From Cyclobacteriaceae bacterium (GTDB lineage Bacteria; Bacteroidota; Bacteroidia; Cytophagales; Cyclobacteriaceae), in assembly GCA_012033595.1 (NCBI GenBank), contig JAAUQL010000040.1, positions 1 through 46,859 on the forward strand: 46,859 bases of DNA. The letters are read 5' to 3'. The translations under genes and the position numbers were made by a program. The notes below the pieces were generated by a model that made no database searches, was not told the DNA's origin, and saw only the letters and a list, made by a program, of their open reading frames with translations. Shown here piece by piece: positions 34,860 to 42,704 of this stretch (within the stretch, counting starts at the first letter, position 1; every line of letters starts with the position of its first letter).

Positions 34860-35435
34860 GGTAATTTTGGATTTTGGTGTAAAAAAATGATTAAACTTTA
34901 TGTAAAAGGTCTTGAAAGATGGATTTCTGATCAGACTGGAAGCATATGCCCCGGGTTGATATTTGTTGTATAGCACGTCCCACCGGGCGAGAACGCAGTA
35001 ATTTCCTGTTTTGCTATTGCTTTTTCAAAGGTGACCGGGCAGGTTCCAAAGGAATTTGTTTTTGTGTGGGTGCTTGGTGATGTCATAAATAAAAAATAAT
35101 AAAGGGTTATAAAAAACTACTTTAAGATCAACCGCCTTTACAATTCCGTTTTCCGGACTTTTAGATGCGCTTTTCCACGTTAACTTCCCCCTATTCGGAG
35201 CTTCAGTTGGGTATTCCAAACCATAAACTCCATTTCCCAACATCGTTTTCTGATTTTTCCGGGTAACCCGATCCTTATTCGGACGAACGGTTACATTTTG
35301 CAGACCAGAAGATATTTATTTTCGGCCTATTTCAGATTAAAACGCAATTGCAAGGTTATTTTTAAAGAACTTGTACCAAATATAACGGTTTATATGAATT
35401 ATCAAAAAAAGGTGGTGATTTTGGAAGTTTACCCT

Positions 35436-35463
35436 CTCCGCGTTATCAGCTGGAAACGCTGAG
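35436..35463. repeat. Short palindromic repeat, copy 2
   Basis: CTCCGCG-TTATCAGCTGGAAA-CGCTGAG is a variant of the family at 33894 with two changed arm bases. It leads directly into the 127-bp direct repeat, as does the copy at 46714. Confidence 0.55.
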
Positions 35464-35581
35464 TGAGTGGGAGTAAGGACGTGAGTCAACAGGCGAGGCG
35501 AAGACGCATTCTATTAGCTGCCTACTTTATAACTGGCAGATCGCCACGGCCTGAATGGCCTCGCGATGACGTGGTTTATTG
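35455..35581. repeat. Left copy of the 127-bp direct repeat flanking the Dnd island
   Basis: It is identical base for base, by eye, to 46733-46859. It begins AACGCTGAGTGAGTGGGAG and contains an imperfect hairpin ATCGC-CAC-GGCC / GGCC-TC-GCGAT (about 35540-35567), as in REP-like elements. No open frame of note. Either an island boundary produced by recombination or a dispersed genomic repeat. Confidence 0.85.
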
Positions 35582-35824
35582 GTTTGGTGCGAATTACCCC
35601 CCACCCGTAGCGTTATTCGAAGGAATTTATGAGTAGGAGAATAATGATTTGGGATTGGATGCTGCACCTGACCAAAAATTAATTTTTTATCTTAGAATTG
35701 TACGCCTTTACTACTCCGATACTATCGACAGATGATAAAATAGCTTCTAAAATACCTTCGGTGAATAAAACTATAAACTCACCATACTTGCAAACTTTCA
35801 ATTCATTAAGTTTGTCGGTTAGTA

Positions 35825-37006
35825 ATGGAAAACAATAAGCAAATTGTATACTTAGATAATAACGCCACAACTCCTATTGATAAAAGGGTATTGGAAGCAA
35901 TGATGCCTTTTCTCACCGATAATTTTGCCAACGCAAATAGTACACACGAGTTTGGCCTCAAAGCTTATGAAGCAGTAAAAACAGCCAGAAAGCAAGTTTC
36001 AGAATTAATTGGTGTAGAACCTGGCGAAATTGTCTTTACAAGTGGGTCAACCGAAGGGATAAACCTTGCTATTAAAGGTGTCGCTGAAAATTACCAGTCA
36101 AAAGGAAAGCACATTGTTACCTTGACGACCGAGCATAGTGCGGTCTTAGATACATGCCAATATTTAGAAACCAAAGGTTTTGAAGTCACTTACCTGTCTG
36201 TAAAGCCGGATGGTATGATTGATTTAGATGAACTCAAAACTGTCTTGCGTGATGATACCATTTTGGTGTCTGTCATGCTTGCCAATAATGAAACGGGAGT
36301 CATACAACCAATAAAAGTAATTGCTGAACTGTCGCATGAAGTAGGTGCTTTGTTTATGACGGATGCAACACAAGCTGTAGGAAAAATGGCTGTTAATGTT
36401 GATATGCTCGGCATTGATTTACTCTGTCTTAGCGGTCATAAATTGTATGCTCCAAAAGGTGTCGGTGCTTTGTATGTTCGTCAAAGAATGAATCGAGTAA
36501 AAATTCCTGCACTATTGCATGGTGGCGGTCATGAAAAGGGTTTGCGAAGCGGAACGCTGAATGTCCCCGGCATTGTTGCCTTAGGTGCTGCTTGTTCCAT
36601 TGCCCAAAAAGAAATGACTAAGAATGCTGAAAGTATTGGTGCTTTGAGAGATTATTTAGAAACTGAATTGCTTAAAATTGAAGGAACATCTGTAAATGGA
36701 AATACTTCGTCACGTTTGTTCAATACTTCAAACATTCTGTTTCATGGTGCTGATTCCGATGCTATCATCATGGGTTTAAGTAATCCCGAAAATGATTTAC
36801 CTTTAATTGCTGTAAGCAATGGAAGTGCCTGCACATCTACATCAATCGAACCTTCTCATGTATTGACTGCAATGGGACTGGATGAAACGTCTGCTTTTAG
36901 CAGCATTCGTTTTTCTGTCGGAAAATTCAACACAAAAAAGGAAATTGATATTGTAATCGATGCTGTCAAAAATGTGATAAGTGGGTTGAGGGCCATGGTT
37001 TCTTAA
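35825..37006 (+). CDS. dndA: Cysteine desulfurase (DndA/IscS-like) of the Dnd island
   Basis: The 393-residue PLP enzyme takes sulfur from cysteine and, in Dnd systems, supplies it to DndC. It has IVYLDNNATTPID, FTSGSTEGIN, the PLP lysine K206 in CLSGHKLYAPKG and the catalytic loop cysteine C336 in SNGSACTSTSIEPSHVL. RSGTLNVPGIVALGAA is typical of the IscS/NifS group. Its stop overlaps by four bases (TTAA) the stop of the convergent nuclease-like gene, the last of the dnd operon. A diverged partial copy lies at 45336-45765. Context decides the DndA call; by sequence alone it could be a housekeeping NifS-like enzyme. Confidence 0.88.
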   Translation: MENNKQIVYLDNNATTPIDKRVLEAMMPFLTDNFANANSTHEFGLKAYEAVKTARKQVSELIGVEPGEIVFTSGSTEGINLAIKGVAENYQSKGKHIVTLTTEHSAVLDTCQYLETKGFEVTYLSVKPDGMIDLDELKTVLRDDTILVSVMLANNETGVIQPIKVIAELSHEVGALFMTDATQAVGKMAVNVDMLGIDLLCLSGHKLYAPKGVGALYVRQRMNRVKIPALLHGGGHEKGLRSGTLNVPGIVALGAACSIAQKEMTKNAESIGALRDYLETELLKIEGTSVNGNTSSRLFNTSNILFHGADSDAIIMGLSNPENDLPLIAVSNGSACTSTSIEPSHVLTAMGLDETSAFSSIRFSVGKFNTKKEIDIVIDAVKNVISGLRAMVS

Positions 37007-37956
37007 ACTATACTTTCCTTGTATTTTAAACACAATTCAACCACTTTAAAAGAATCAAGCGTATTAAAATTTAGAGGATCATAAAAATCCATTATTCTCT
37101 TCCTTTCAAAAACTAAATAATCTTTCTCAATTAAATCTGAATGGTAAAATTTTTTTTCTCTAGAGTTAATCAATGAATAAGGAATAAACATTATATGGAT
37201 TGGGTTGGATTTATAAAAGTTTAGATAGTTTTTAAATCTTCTTGTGTCGTGTTGCTTGGATTCAAAATCTTTTCCGCATGCACATTGAGCTAAAAAGACC
37301 AATAAATTCATGCAATCATCTTGAAATGGAATCCACCCAACTATATCAAGACCCCGTTCTTGGTTATTCCTTTCTGATACTTGACTTAATTCGTACTCAT
37401 CAACTGTCAAATTCAAATCAACAGCAAGCCCTTTAATTCTTCCTATTGCATTACCTGGATATGCAGAATTTCTACCAAAATTTTTCACTACTGCATCCGT
37501 CGGCAAATATCTTTCAAGAGCTATTTTACATACAAATTCAAACTCAGTTGTTAGTTCTGTTTTAAAGGCTTTGAAAATATTTAGTTTAGAAGAAATTAAA
37601 AGATAGAGGTAGAATTTTTGTTTGTCGTTCAGTCCAACTTTAATTTTCATGACGGTTCTGTCATTATCATAGGAAAATGGATAGTCATCACCGTATTGAT
37701 AACTTCTCTCCTGAAGAAGCATGAAAATATTTAAAACTAAACTGTCGTCATTATCTCTTTCCTCGGCTGAATTATATTCTTTTGTGCCAAAGAATCTGTC
37801 TTGAATATCTCCAAATGAAACTTCACCATCCTTTGAAAAAACAGTCGATAGTTCAACAAAATCAGAGAAAAGATAAACATCATTTCTAACATAAGTAGGT
37901 GATGAATGATTTTGAAAATATTGAACACACTCTTTAAATTTTTCGTCAAAAGTCAT
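37003..37956 (-). CDS. Putative PD-(D/E)XK-type nuclease associated with Dnd genes
   Basis: This 317-residue protein is not named from a known family by clear identity, but its middle has the layout of a restriction-endonuclease-like core. A helix with E140 (TEFEFVCKIALERYLP) is followed about 60 residues later by D204 in ERGLDIVGWIPF and then by Q224-C-A-C-G-K229 (LLVFLAQCACGKDFESK), fitting D-x(19)-QxxxxK in a beta strand. Similar D..VAW...QCA.GK cores occur in predicted phage-defence nucleases. It is the last gene of the dnd operon, overlapping the ParB-like gene by 11 bp. Its proposed job is to cut DNA lacking, or carrying, phosphorothioates. The nuclease call is inference. Confidence 0.6.
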   Translation of the reverse strand: MTFDEKFKECVQYFQNHSSPTYVRNDVYLFSDFVELSTVFSKDGEVSFGDIQDRFFGTKEYNSAEERDNDDSLVLNIFMLLQERSYQYGDDYPFSYDNDRTVMKIKVGLNDKQKFYLYLLISSKLNIFKAFKTELTTEFEFVCKIALERYLPTDAVVKNFGRNSAYPGNAIGRIKGLAVDLNLTVDEYELSQVSERNNQERGLDIVGWIPFQDDCMNLLVFLAQCACGKDFESKQHDTRRFKNYLNFYKSNPIHIMFIPYSLINSREKKFYHSDLIEKDYLVFERKRIMDFYDPLNFNTLDSFKVVELCLKYKESIV

Positions 37957-39049
37957 CTCTATTTTTTGTTAAAGATTCTTTAAAGTCATTAATTTTTAAT
38001 GCAATCTTTCTTATTGTTTTGAGGTCATCATATAAATCTGAATAAAATATTTTTACCTTATTAGATATTGAGTCTGCCTGTTCAATAGATTTTAGAGTTT
38101 CTTTAACCTTATTCTCAAATTGTCTATCTAAATCCCCGGTAATTTCATAAGCTTCATAAATGCTTATTGGAGTTTTATCAAAAGCGTCTAATGCGTCTAC
38201 ACTTCCAACAACGGCGTCTAATAATTTTAATCCTTCGCTATCGCCTAAGACCCTTGACTGCCCATTCGTTTTTTCAAACCACCAATGTGTAATTTTCTTT
38301 AAATTATTTTTATTTATTTCAGCTATAGGAGAGTTACTATTTAGGTCTATGCCTATAAAATCCCGAATGTTATCTCTATTTAGACTATCAGTAAAATAGT
38401 TTAAAAAGAATTTCGTGTCATTTAAATTATCAATCTGATAAAATTTTTCGTCTTCAACAATTTTGTATAATTCGTAACCCGTAATAAGTCGCTTAACATA
38501 ATCACTTCTACTGCCTATGACTTTAGCAATTTCAGAACAAGATTCAATAAATGAAACATCTGAATAATCTCTTTGCTTCATTTCCGATAAGTATCTTGCT
38601 TTTTCTAACAGTCTCCAAGATTTTATTCCTGTTATATGTCTAAATCCTAAATATCGTAAGATTTCTTTTTTTTCTTGAAACACAAGACAGGGGACTTCAG
38701 TTGGTTTGTGTTTGGCGTTCTTTTCTATTTCTTGAACACTTATCTTTTTTACAGTTGCAATACTTGGATCACCAAGAAGTTTAACAGCCGTCAGCCTTCT
38801 ATTGCCTTCAATTACTACATACTTTCCCTTGTCATTTATATCTTCAATTACAAGCAATAATTCACCAGCAAAAAAGCCGTTCTCCGCAATGGCTAACATC
38901 AATTCTTCTGTTGCTGCTTCGAGCAATAAATATTCAATAACTGTTTTTTCATCTTTCCCCTGCTTTGACTTAGGAAGTCTGGGATTCTGTAAATCTAATT
39001 TGATATCAGCAACCTTAATGTCTTTGATAAATGGTTTTACGTCACTCAT
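37946..39049 (-). CDS. ParB-like (ParB N-terminal domain) protein of the dnd operon
   Basis: The 367-residue protein starts with a ParB/sulfiredoxin-type domain: IKVADIKLDLQNPRLPKS, then GKYVVIEGNRRLTAVKLLGD, with the nucleotide-binding box EGNRR at 81-85. A helical region follows (IAKVIGSRSDYVKRLITGYE, a possible helix-turn-helix at about 180-205), then a long C-terminal part. Such domains can bind or hydrolyse CTP or ATP and appear in several defence systems, where they recognise DNA or gate partners. It begins 3 bp after the DndE-ATPase gene and overlaps the nuclease-like gene by 11 bp. It is not DndB: no DGQHR motif is visible. Confidence 0.78.
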   Translation of the reverse strand: MSDVKPFIKDIKVADIKLDLQNPRLPKSKQGKDEKTVIEYLLLEAATEELMLAIAENGFFAGELLLVIEDINDKGKYVVIEGNRRLTAVKLLGDPSIATVKKISVQEIEKNAKHKPTEVPCLVFQEKKEILRYLGFRHITGIKSWRLLEKARYLSEMKQRDYSDVSFIESCSEIAKVIGSRSDYVKRLITGYELYKIVEDEKFYQIDNLNDTKFFLNYFTDSLNRDNIRDFIGIDLNSNSPIAEINKNNLKKITHWWFEKTNGQSRVLGDSEGLKLLDAVVGSVDALDAFDKTPISIYEAYEITGDLDRQFENKVKETLKSIEQADSISNKVKIFYSDLYDDLKTIRKIALKINDFKESLTKNRDDF

Positions 39050-39052
39050 TTT

Positions 39053-40615
39053 TTACGCTTTAAACAATTCCCCAACCTTAAATTCCTTCAGGTTAGATAC
39101 TAATTGGTATTTCTGAATTTTCTCCATGCTTGATTTTAGTTTCTGCCCGTCTTTGTCACCAATACCTAAAAACTTCTGCATCATTTTCAGGTTGGTTTTG
39201 TCTTTGATATCAAACAAGAAAGCTGTCTCGCACATACTGCTAAAGTCAAACGACGGTTGATTAAACTCTTCAATTCCCTGTGAAAGCAAAACCACCGAAA
39301 CGCCTTTAGAACGGATTTCTCGGAGGATTTTTTCCAAAAGATCCTGACTCTTCTTTTCTTTAAATATCACGTGAGCTTCATCAATCAACAACACATATCT
39401 CATTCCCTGATTCTTTCCTTCAATCGGGGCATTATCCATGTTCATGAATGTGTTGTAGATGTAGTTGATAATCAGGAAAACCGAAGTGAAGCGGATGTTT
39501 CTTGGCAAATCGCCACTCAAACTCATGTAGTAGTTTTTGTTCAGGAAACTATTTTTCATATCAACTTTAGTTTCAAATAAATCCAACTCACTCAAACTTT
39601 GTAATATCTCTTTAAGTGTGCTTGCTTTTTCCCCTTCGATTTCCATCACTTTGTCGTAAATCTCTTTGAATGATGGATATTGACCGCCTTTCATTGATGC
39701 AAATACTTCTCTTGTTGCATCTTTCAAAGTTTGCTGTTGGTTTTTACCGATGTTGCTGTAACTGGTTATAATGTCAACAAACTTGCTGATGCCCATTATT
39801 TTATTTTTTTCATTCACATTATCAATGAATGAAAGTGGATTGACAGGAAAGGGCTTGTAAGGTGCTTTGATTAACTCGGTTTTCGTTTTGTTGAAAAACA
39901 CGCTATTGGCCTTTTCATCTTCTGCTGTGATGCCTTTAAAATCAAGAAAAATAAAATTCACTTCTTCTTGAGTTTCGGAAACGATTTGTTCGAGAAGCCT
40001 ATTCGCAAAATATGTTTTCCCTGTTCCTGTATTACCAGCAACGGCTATGTGGGCATTGTTATGAATAGAAGTATCGTTCAGATTGAAATAAATCTTTTCA
40101 TCATCAAAGGAACTGCCAACTAAAATTTTGATTTCACCTGCATAGTAGTCCTTGTTTGAAACTCTACTTCTCCTTGTCTGCTCATCAAAAATGATGGCAT
40201 CATTGGTAACATCGTTTTCCTCTAATTTTTCAATGCCTCTTTCAATGTTTTCCAAAAGAAAATCAAGACCTGAATAGTTTTTATTTTCTTCAAACAATTT
40301 ATTCATCAAGGTCAAACCGTGATCCATATGCATCTTGATGTATTTGCCAATATCCTTATCGGACTTATACAAGTTGTAATGCTGGCAAATCAGAGCGATA
40401 TAATAATCTCGATATTTGCCAAAAAGAATATCGTCTTTGTATTCCTTGCCTTTGCTGTCTTTCAAATCATTTTCAAGGTTAAGTTTAACGCCCTTTGAAA
40501 GCGAGTAGGCAAATGCAATTCTTGAAACTACGTTTTCCGTTCCAAGATTCAGCCGTTTAGTAAGCTCCTGAACAACTGGCTTGTTTGCTTCGGATGTTCG
40601 TAGATTAATCAGCAT
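39053..40615 (-). CDS. dndE: DndE domain fused to a HerA/FtsK-like ATPase
   Basis: The first 110 or so of 520 residues resemble stand-alone DndE (usually about 110-120 residues). They include LRTSEANKPVVQELTKRLNL, VVSRIAFAYSLSKGV and KYIKMHMDHGLTLMNKL, where the HxxHG pattern matches DndE's conserved helix. After a linker a HerA/FtsK-like motor begins: ILVGSSFDDEKIYFNL, Walker A G194-NTGTGK-T201, Walker B YVLLIDEAHVIF (407-418), and a sensor-like VVLLSQGIEEF. DndE binds nicked DNA, so the fusion would place a DNA-pumping motor on the modification complex. It overlaps dndD by 11 bp. The domain order is plain in the sequence; its role is inferred. Confidence 0.85.
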   Translation of the reverse strand: MLINLRTSEANKPVVQELTKRLNLGTENVVSRIAFAYSLSKGVKLNLENDLKDSKGKEYKDDILFGKYRDYYIALICQHYNLYKSDKDIGKYIKMHMDHGLTLMNKLFEENKNYSGLDFLLENIERGIEKLEENDVTNDAIIFDEQTRRSRVSNKDYYAGEIKILVGSSFDDEKIYFNLNDTSIHNNAHIAVAGNTGTGKTYFANRLLEQIVSETQEEVNFIFLDFKGITAEDEKANSVFFNKTKTELIKAPYKPFPVNPLSFIDNVNEKNKIMGISKFVDIITSYSNIGKNQQQTLKDATREVFASMKGGQYPSFKEIYDKVMEIEGEKASTLKEILQSLSELDLFETKVDMKNSFLNKNYYMSLSGDLPRNIRFTSVFLIINYIYNTFMNMDNAPIEGKNQGMRYVLLIDEAHVIFKEKKSQDLLEKILREIRSKGVSVVLLSQGIEEFNQPSFDFSSMCETAFLFDIKDKTNLKMMQKFLGIGDKDGQKLKSSMEKIQKYQLVSNLKEFKVGELFKA

Positions 40616-42701
40616 TGTTATACATTCTATTGTAGGTTCTTAGGAAATTCTCAGGCGCAATGCTTAAAAATTCACTTTTATCTTCATGAAGGTTGTGTAT
40701 CAAGTAGGTTTGAGCAATGTGCTTAGAAAGAATATTAAATTCCCGCTCTGTGAGCTCCTTATTGATTAATGGGAAAATCACCACTTGTTCAGAAATATTC
40801 GGATAAAAATATTTCACTATATTTTCGGCATGTTGTTCGTCAAATTTCTGCATTGGTGAATCAATGAAAACGGGGAATTGAATATCGCTTTCTTCTACAA
40901 GCCCTCTAAGCAAAGCAGTTGCATACATTTGTTGTTCACCCTTACTCAGTGATTCTTTCTTGATTTCTTCGCCTCTAGCATTCTTCAAAACAATGTCAAT
41001 GTCATCACCAATGATTTCAACTTCAACTTTCTTGATGAAACCTTTCTTGTGAAGCAAAGTATTTAATCCGCTTAAAATCTGTTCTTCGAGTGACTCCTTT
41101 TTTTTGGCCTTAAATTTAGTAATGAAGTCTTTCAAGTTGTGGATGTTTCTTGTGATGATAGTATCTTTTTCAAGGTTGTTTTCAGATACTTTAAGTTTGC
41201 GCGAGAGTGTTTCAATCAATTTTCCTTTTTGGGTTTTCTCATTGTTGAATTCACCAATCTCACGATTCAATGAATCTATCGTTCCATCAATTCTGATAAT
41301 CTCCTTGTCCAGTTCTTCTTTATTTTTTCTGTATGCTTCAATAATCGGGTCCTCCTGATTGGCTTCTGCATCTTTAATTCGTCTGCGAATTCCGTTTAGT
41401 TCATTCTTTGTTTGGTTGAAATCTCCGCTGATTCTTTTGAAGGATTCACGGAATGATAAGCGAATATTGCTTAAAACAGCGTGAAGTTCGTTTTTTTCCG
41501 ATTCTGAAAATTCATGAACTATTTTAAAATCCTCCGGCAATGCTTCTGTGTCGGAAAAGAAGTGTTTGCGAATTAGTGATTTAAATGCAGTTGCATAAAA
41601 ATCATGCACCTGGTGGTCAATTGCCAGTTTTTCTGGCTTCGGAATGTTCAATAAATCAGTTAAGATTTTATTTGTAACATCATTTACATTCTCATTTTTG
41701 AATTGTGTTGCTTTATGGTTTGCTTCGTTTTCAAGCTGTCGGCTTACTTCCAAAAATTTCTCACCTGCAATTGCAAAAGGGATAATATCGTATGAATCTT
41801 TTAACTCATTTTGTAATTCGTTTTGGCGTTTGGTTAATTCATCTTCTTGGTCTCTGAACCTTTGCAGTTCTTCAACAGTAATTAGGCTTCCTGCCTTGAT
41901 AAGTTTCTCTTGAATATCTCTGGAATCTTTGTTCTTCTCATTTCTTTTTTCCCTAAGTTCTCCTACCTTTTTGTGGTTTTCTTCAATTCGGGCTTCACAT
42001 GTTTCAACTTCGACTTCCAACTGTTTAAGTTGTCCTTTTTCAATGGCACTCGCTGATTCCTGGCGAAGTTTGAGTTGCAAGTTCTCCAACTCGTTTTTTA
42101 TATCCTCATATTTTTTGATACCTAAAACTTCTGAATAGGCACGACTCAAATTTTGACGTTGTTCGGCTGTATTTACCTCTGCTAAACTCACAATTTTTTC
42201 AGCATCGAAGAAGAAAAATTTCGCAATTTCAATCGGCATGATAAATTCGCGAATAAAAATTTCTTGTCCTACTTCTTTCGCCAATTCGCTTGAATAGCCA
42301 TCAATCAAAACCTCCACATCCTCTCCAACACTGGTTTTGGTGTTATAGCTTCTCTTAACTACAATTTCTTTGCAAGGCACTTCGGGAATATTTACATTGG
42401 TAAAAGTGATGGAAACATGGAAGTTGTAATCTTCTTCTGTTTTTGCTAATCGGTTAAGAGAATTTACAATGTATTTGCTATAACCGCCCTGGTCAACAAT
42501 TTCTTTTTTGTATAAGTCGTCCACTTCTTGCATGTTCCTACCATACAAGCACCAAACCATAGACATCAAAAAAGTAGTTTTACCAAAACCGTTTCTTCCG
42601 CTGACAACAAAAATGTTTTTCTCACCATCGCTTGTTAGGTCAATAGCATTTTCACCTTTATAAATGCGAAAATTGTAGAGTTTAATTTCTTTTATTGTCA
42701 T
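40605..42701 (-). CDS. dndD: DndD, SMC/Rad50-like ATPase for DNA phosphorothioation
   Basis: The 698-residue ATPase begins MTIKEIKLYNFRIYKGENAI with Walker A G35-RNGFGK-T42. A split coiled coil fills the middle (about 190-560: EVETCEARIEENHKKVGELR, RIKDAEANQEDPIIEAYRKN). It ends with the ABC signature SLSKGEQQ (about 584-591) and Walker B FPVFIDSPMQ near 609. No CxxC zinc hook is visible. DndD is thought to provide ATP hydrolysis and DNA nicking for sulfur insertion. It starts 3 bp after dndC, and its stop lies inside the next gene. Confidence 0.93.
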   Translation of the reverse strand: MTIKEIKLYNFRIYKGENAIDLTSDGEKNIFVVSGRNGFGKTTFLMSMVWCLYGRNMQEVDDLYKKEIVDQGGYSKYIVNSLNRLAKTEEDYNFHVSITFTNVNIPEVPCKEIVVKRSYNTKTSVGEDVEVLIDGYSSELAKEVGQEIFIREFIMPIEIAKFFFFDAEKIVSLAEVNTAEQRQNLSRAYSEVLGIKKYEDIKNELENLQLKLRQESASAIEKGQLKQLEVEVETCEARIEENHKKVGELREKRNEKNKDSRDIQEKLIKAGSLITVEELQRFRDQEDELTKRQNELQNELKDSYDIIPFAIAGEKFLEVSRQLENEANHKATQFKNENVNDVTNKILTDLLNIPKPEKLAIDHQVHDFYATAFKSLIRKHFFSDTEALPEDFKIVHEFSESEKNELHAVLSNIRLSFRESFKRISGDFNQTKNELNGIRRRIKDAEANQEDPIIEAYRKNKEELDKEIIRIDGTIDSLNREIGEFNNEKTQKGKLIETLSRKLKVSENNLEKDTIITRNIHNLKDFITKFKAKKKESLEEQILSGLNTLLHKKGFIKKVEVEIIGDDIDIVLKNARGEEIKKESLSKGEQQMYATALLRGLVEESDIQFPVFIDSPMQKFDEQHAENIVKYFYPNISEQVVIFPLINKELTEREFNILSKHIAQTYLIHNLHEDKSEFLSIAPENFLRTYNRMYNNAD

Positions 42702-42704
42702 TAC

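Larger units (their letters stand above)
34860..35824. other. Repeat-bearing intergenic region left of the Dnd island
   Basis: This 965-bp stretch has no convincing gene. A 72-codon minus-strand frame at 35025-35243 has no recognisable content. It holds a palindromic repeat (35436-35463) and the left copy of the direct repeat (35455-35581). The cysteine desulfurase promoter should lie near 35700-35820, but no consensus is clear. Confidence 0.5.

Noticed and set aside
35025-35243. 72-residue minus-strand frame
   Set aside because: No family resemblance, low-complexity ending and no neighbour linking it to a transcript.
35679-35870. Minus-strand frame overlapping the dndA start
   Set aside because: Overlaps the secure start of dndA and its promoter region; content not protein-like.
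37946-39049. DndB as identity of the ParB-like protein
   Set aside because: No DGQHR motif; the EGNRR box and surrounding strands fit a ParB domain.
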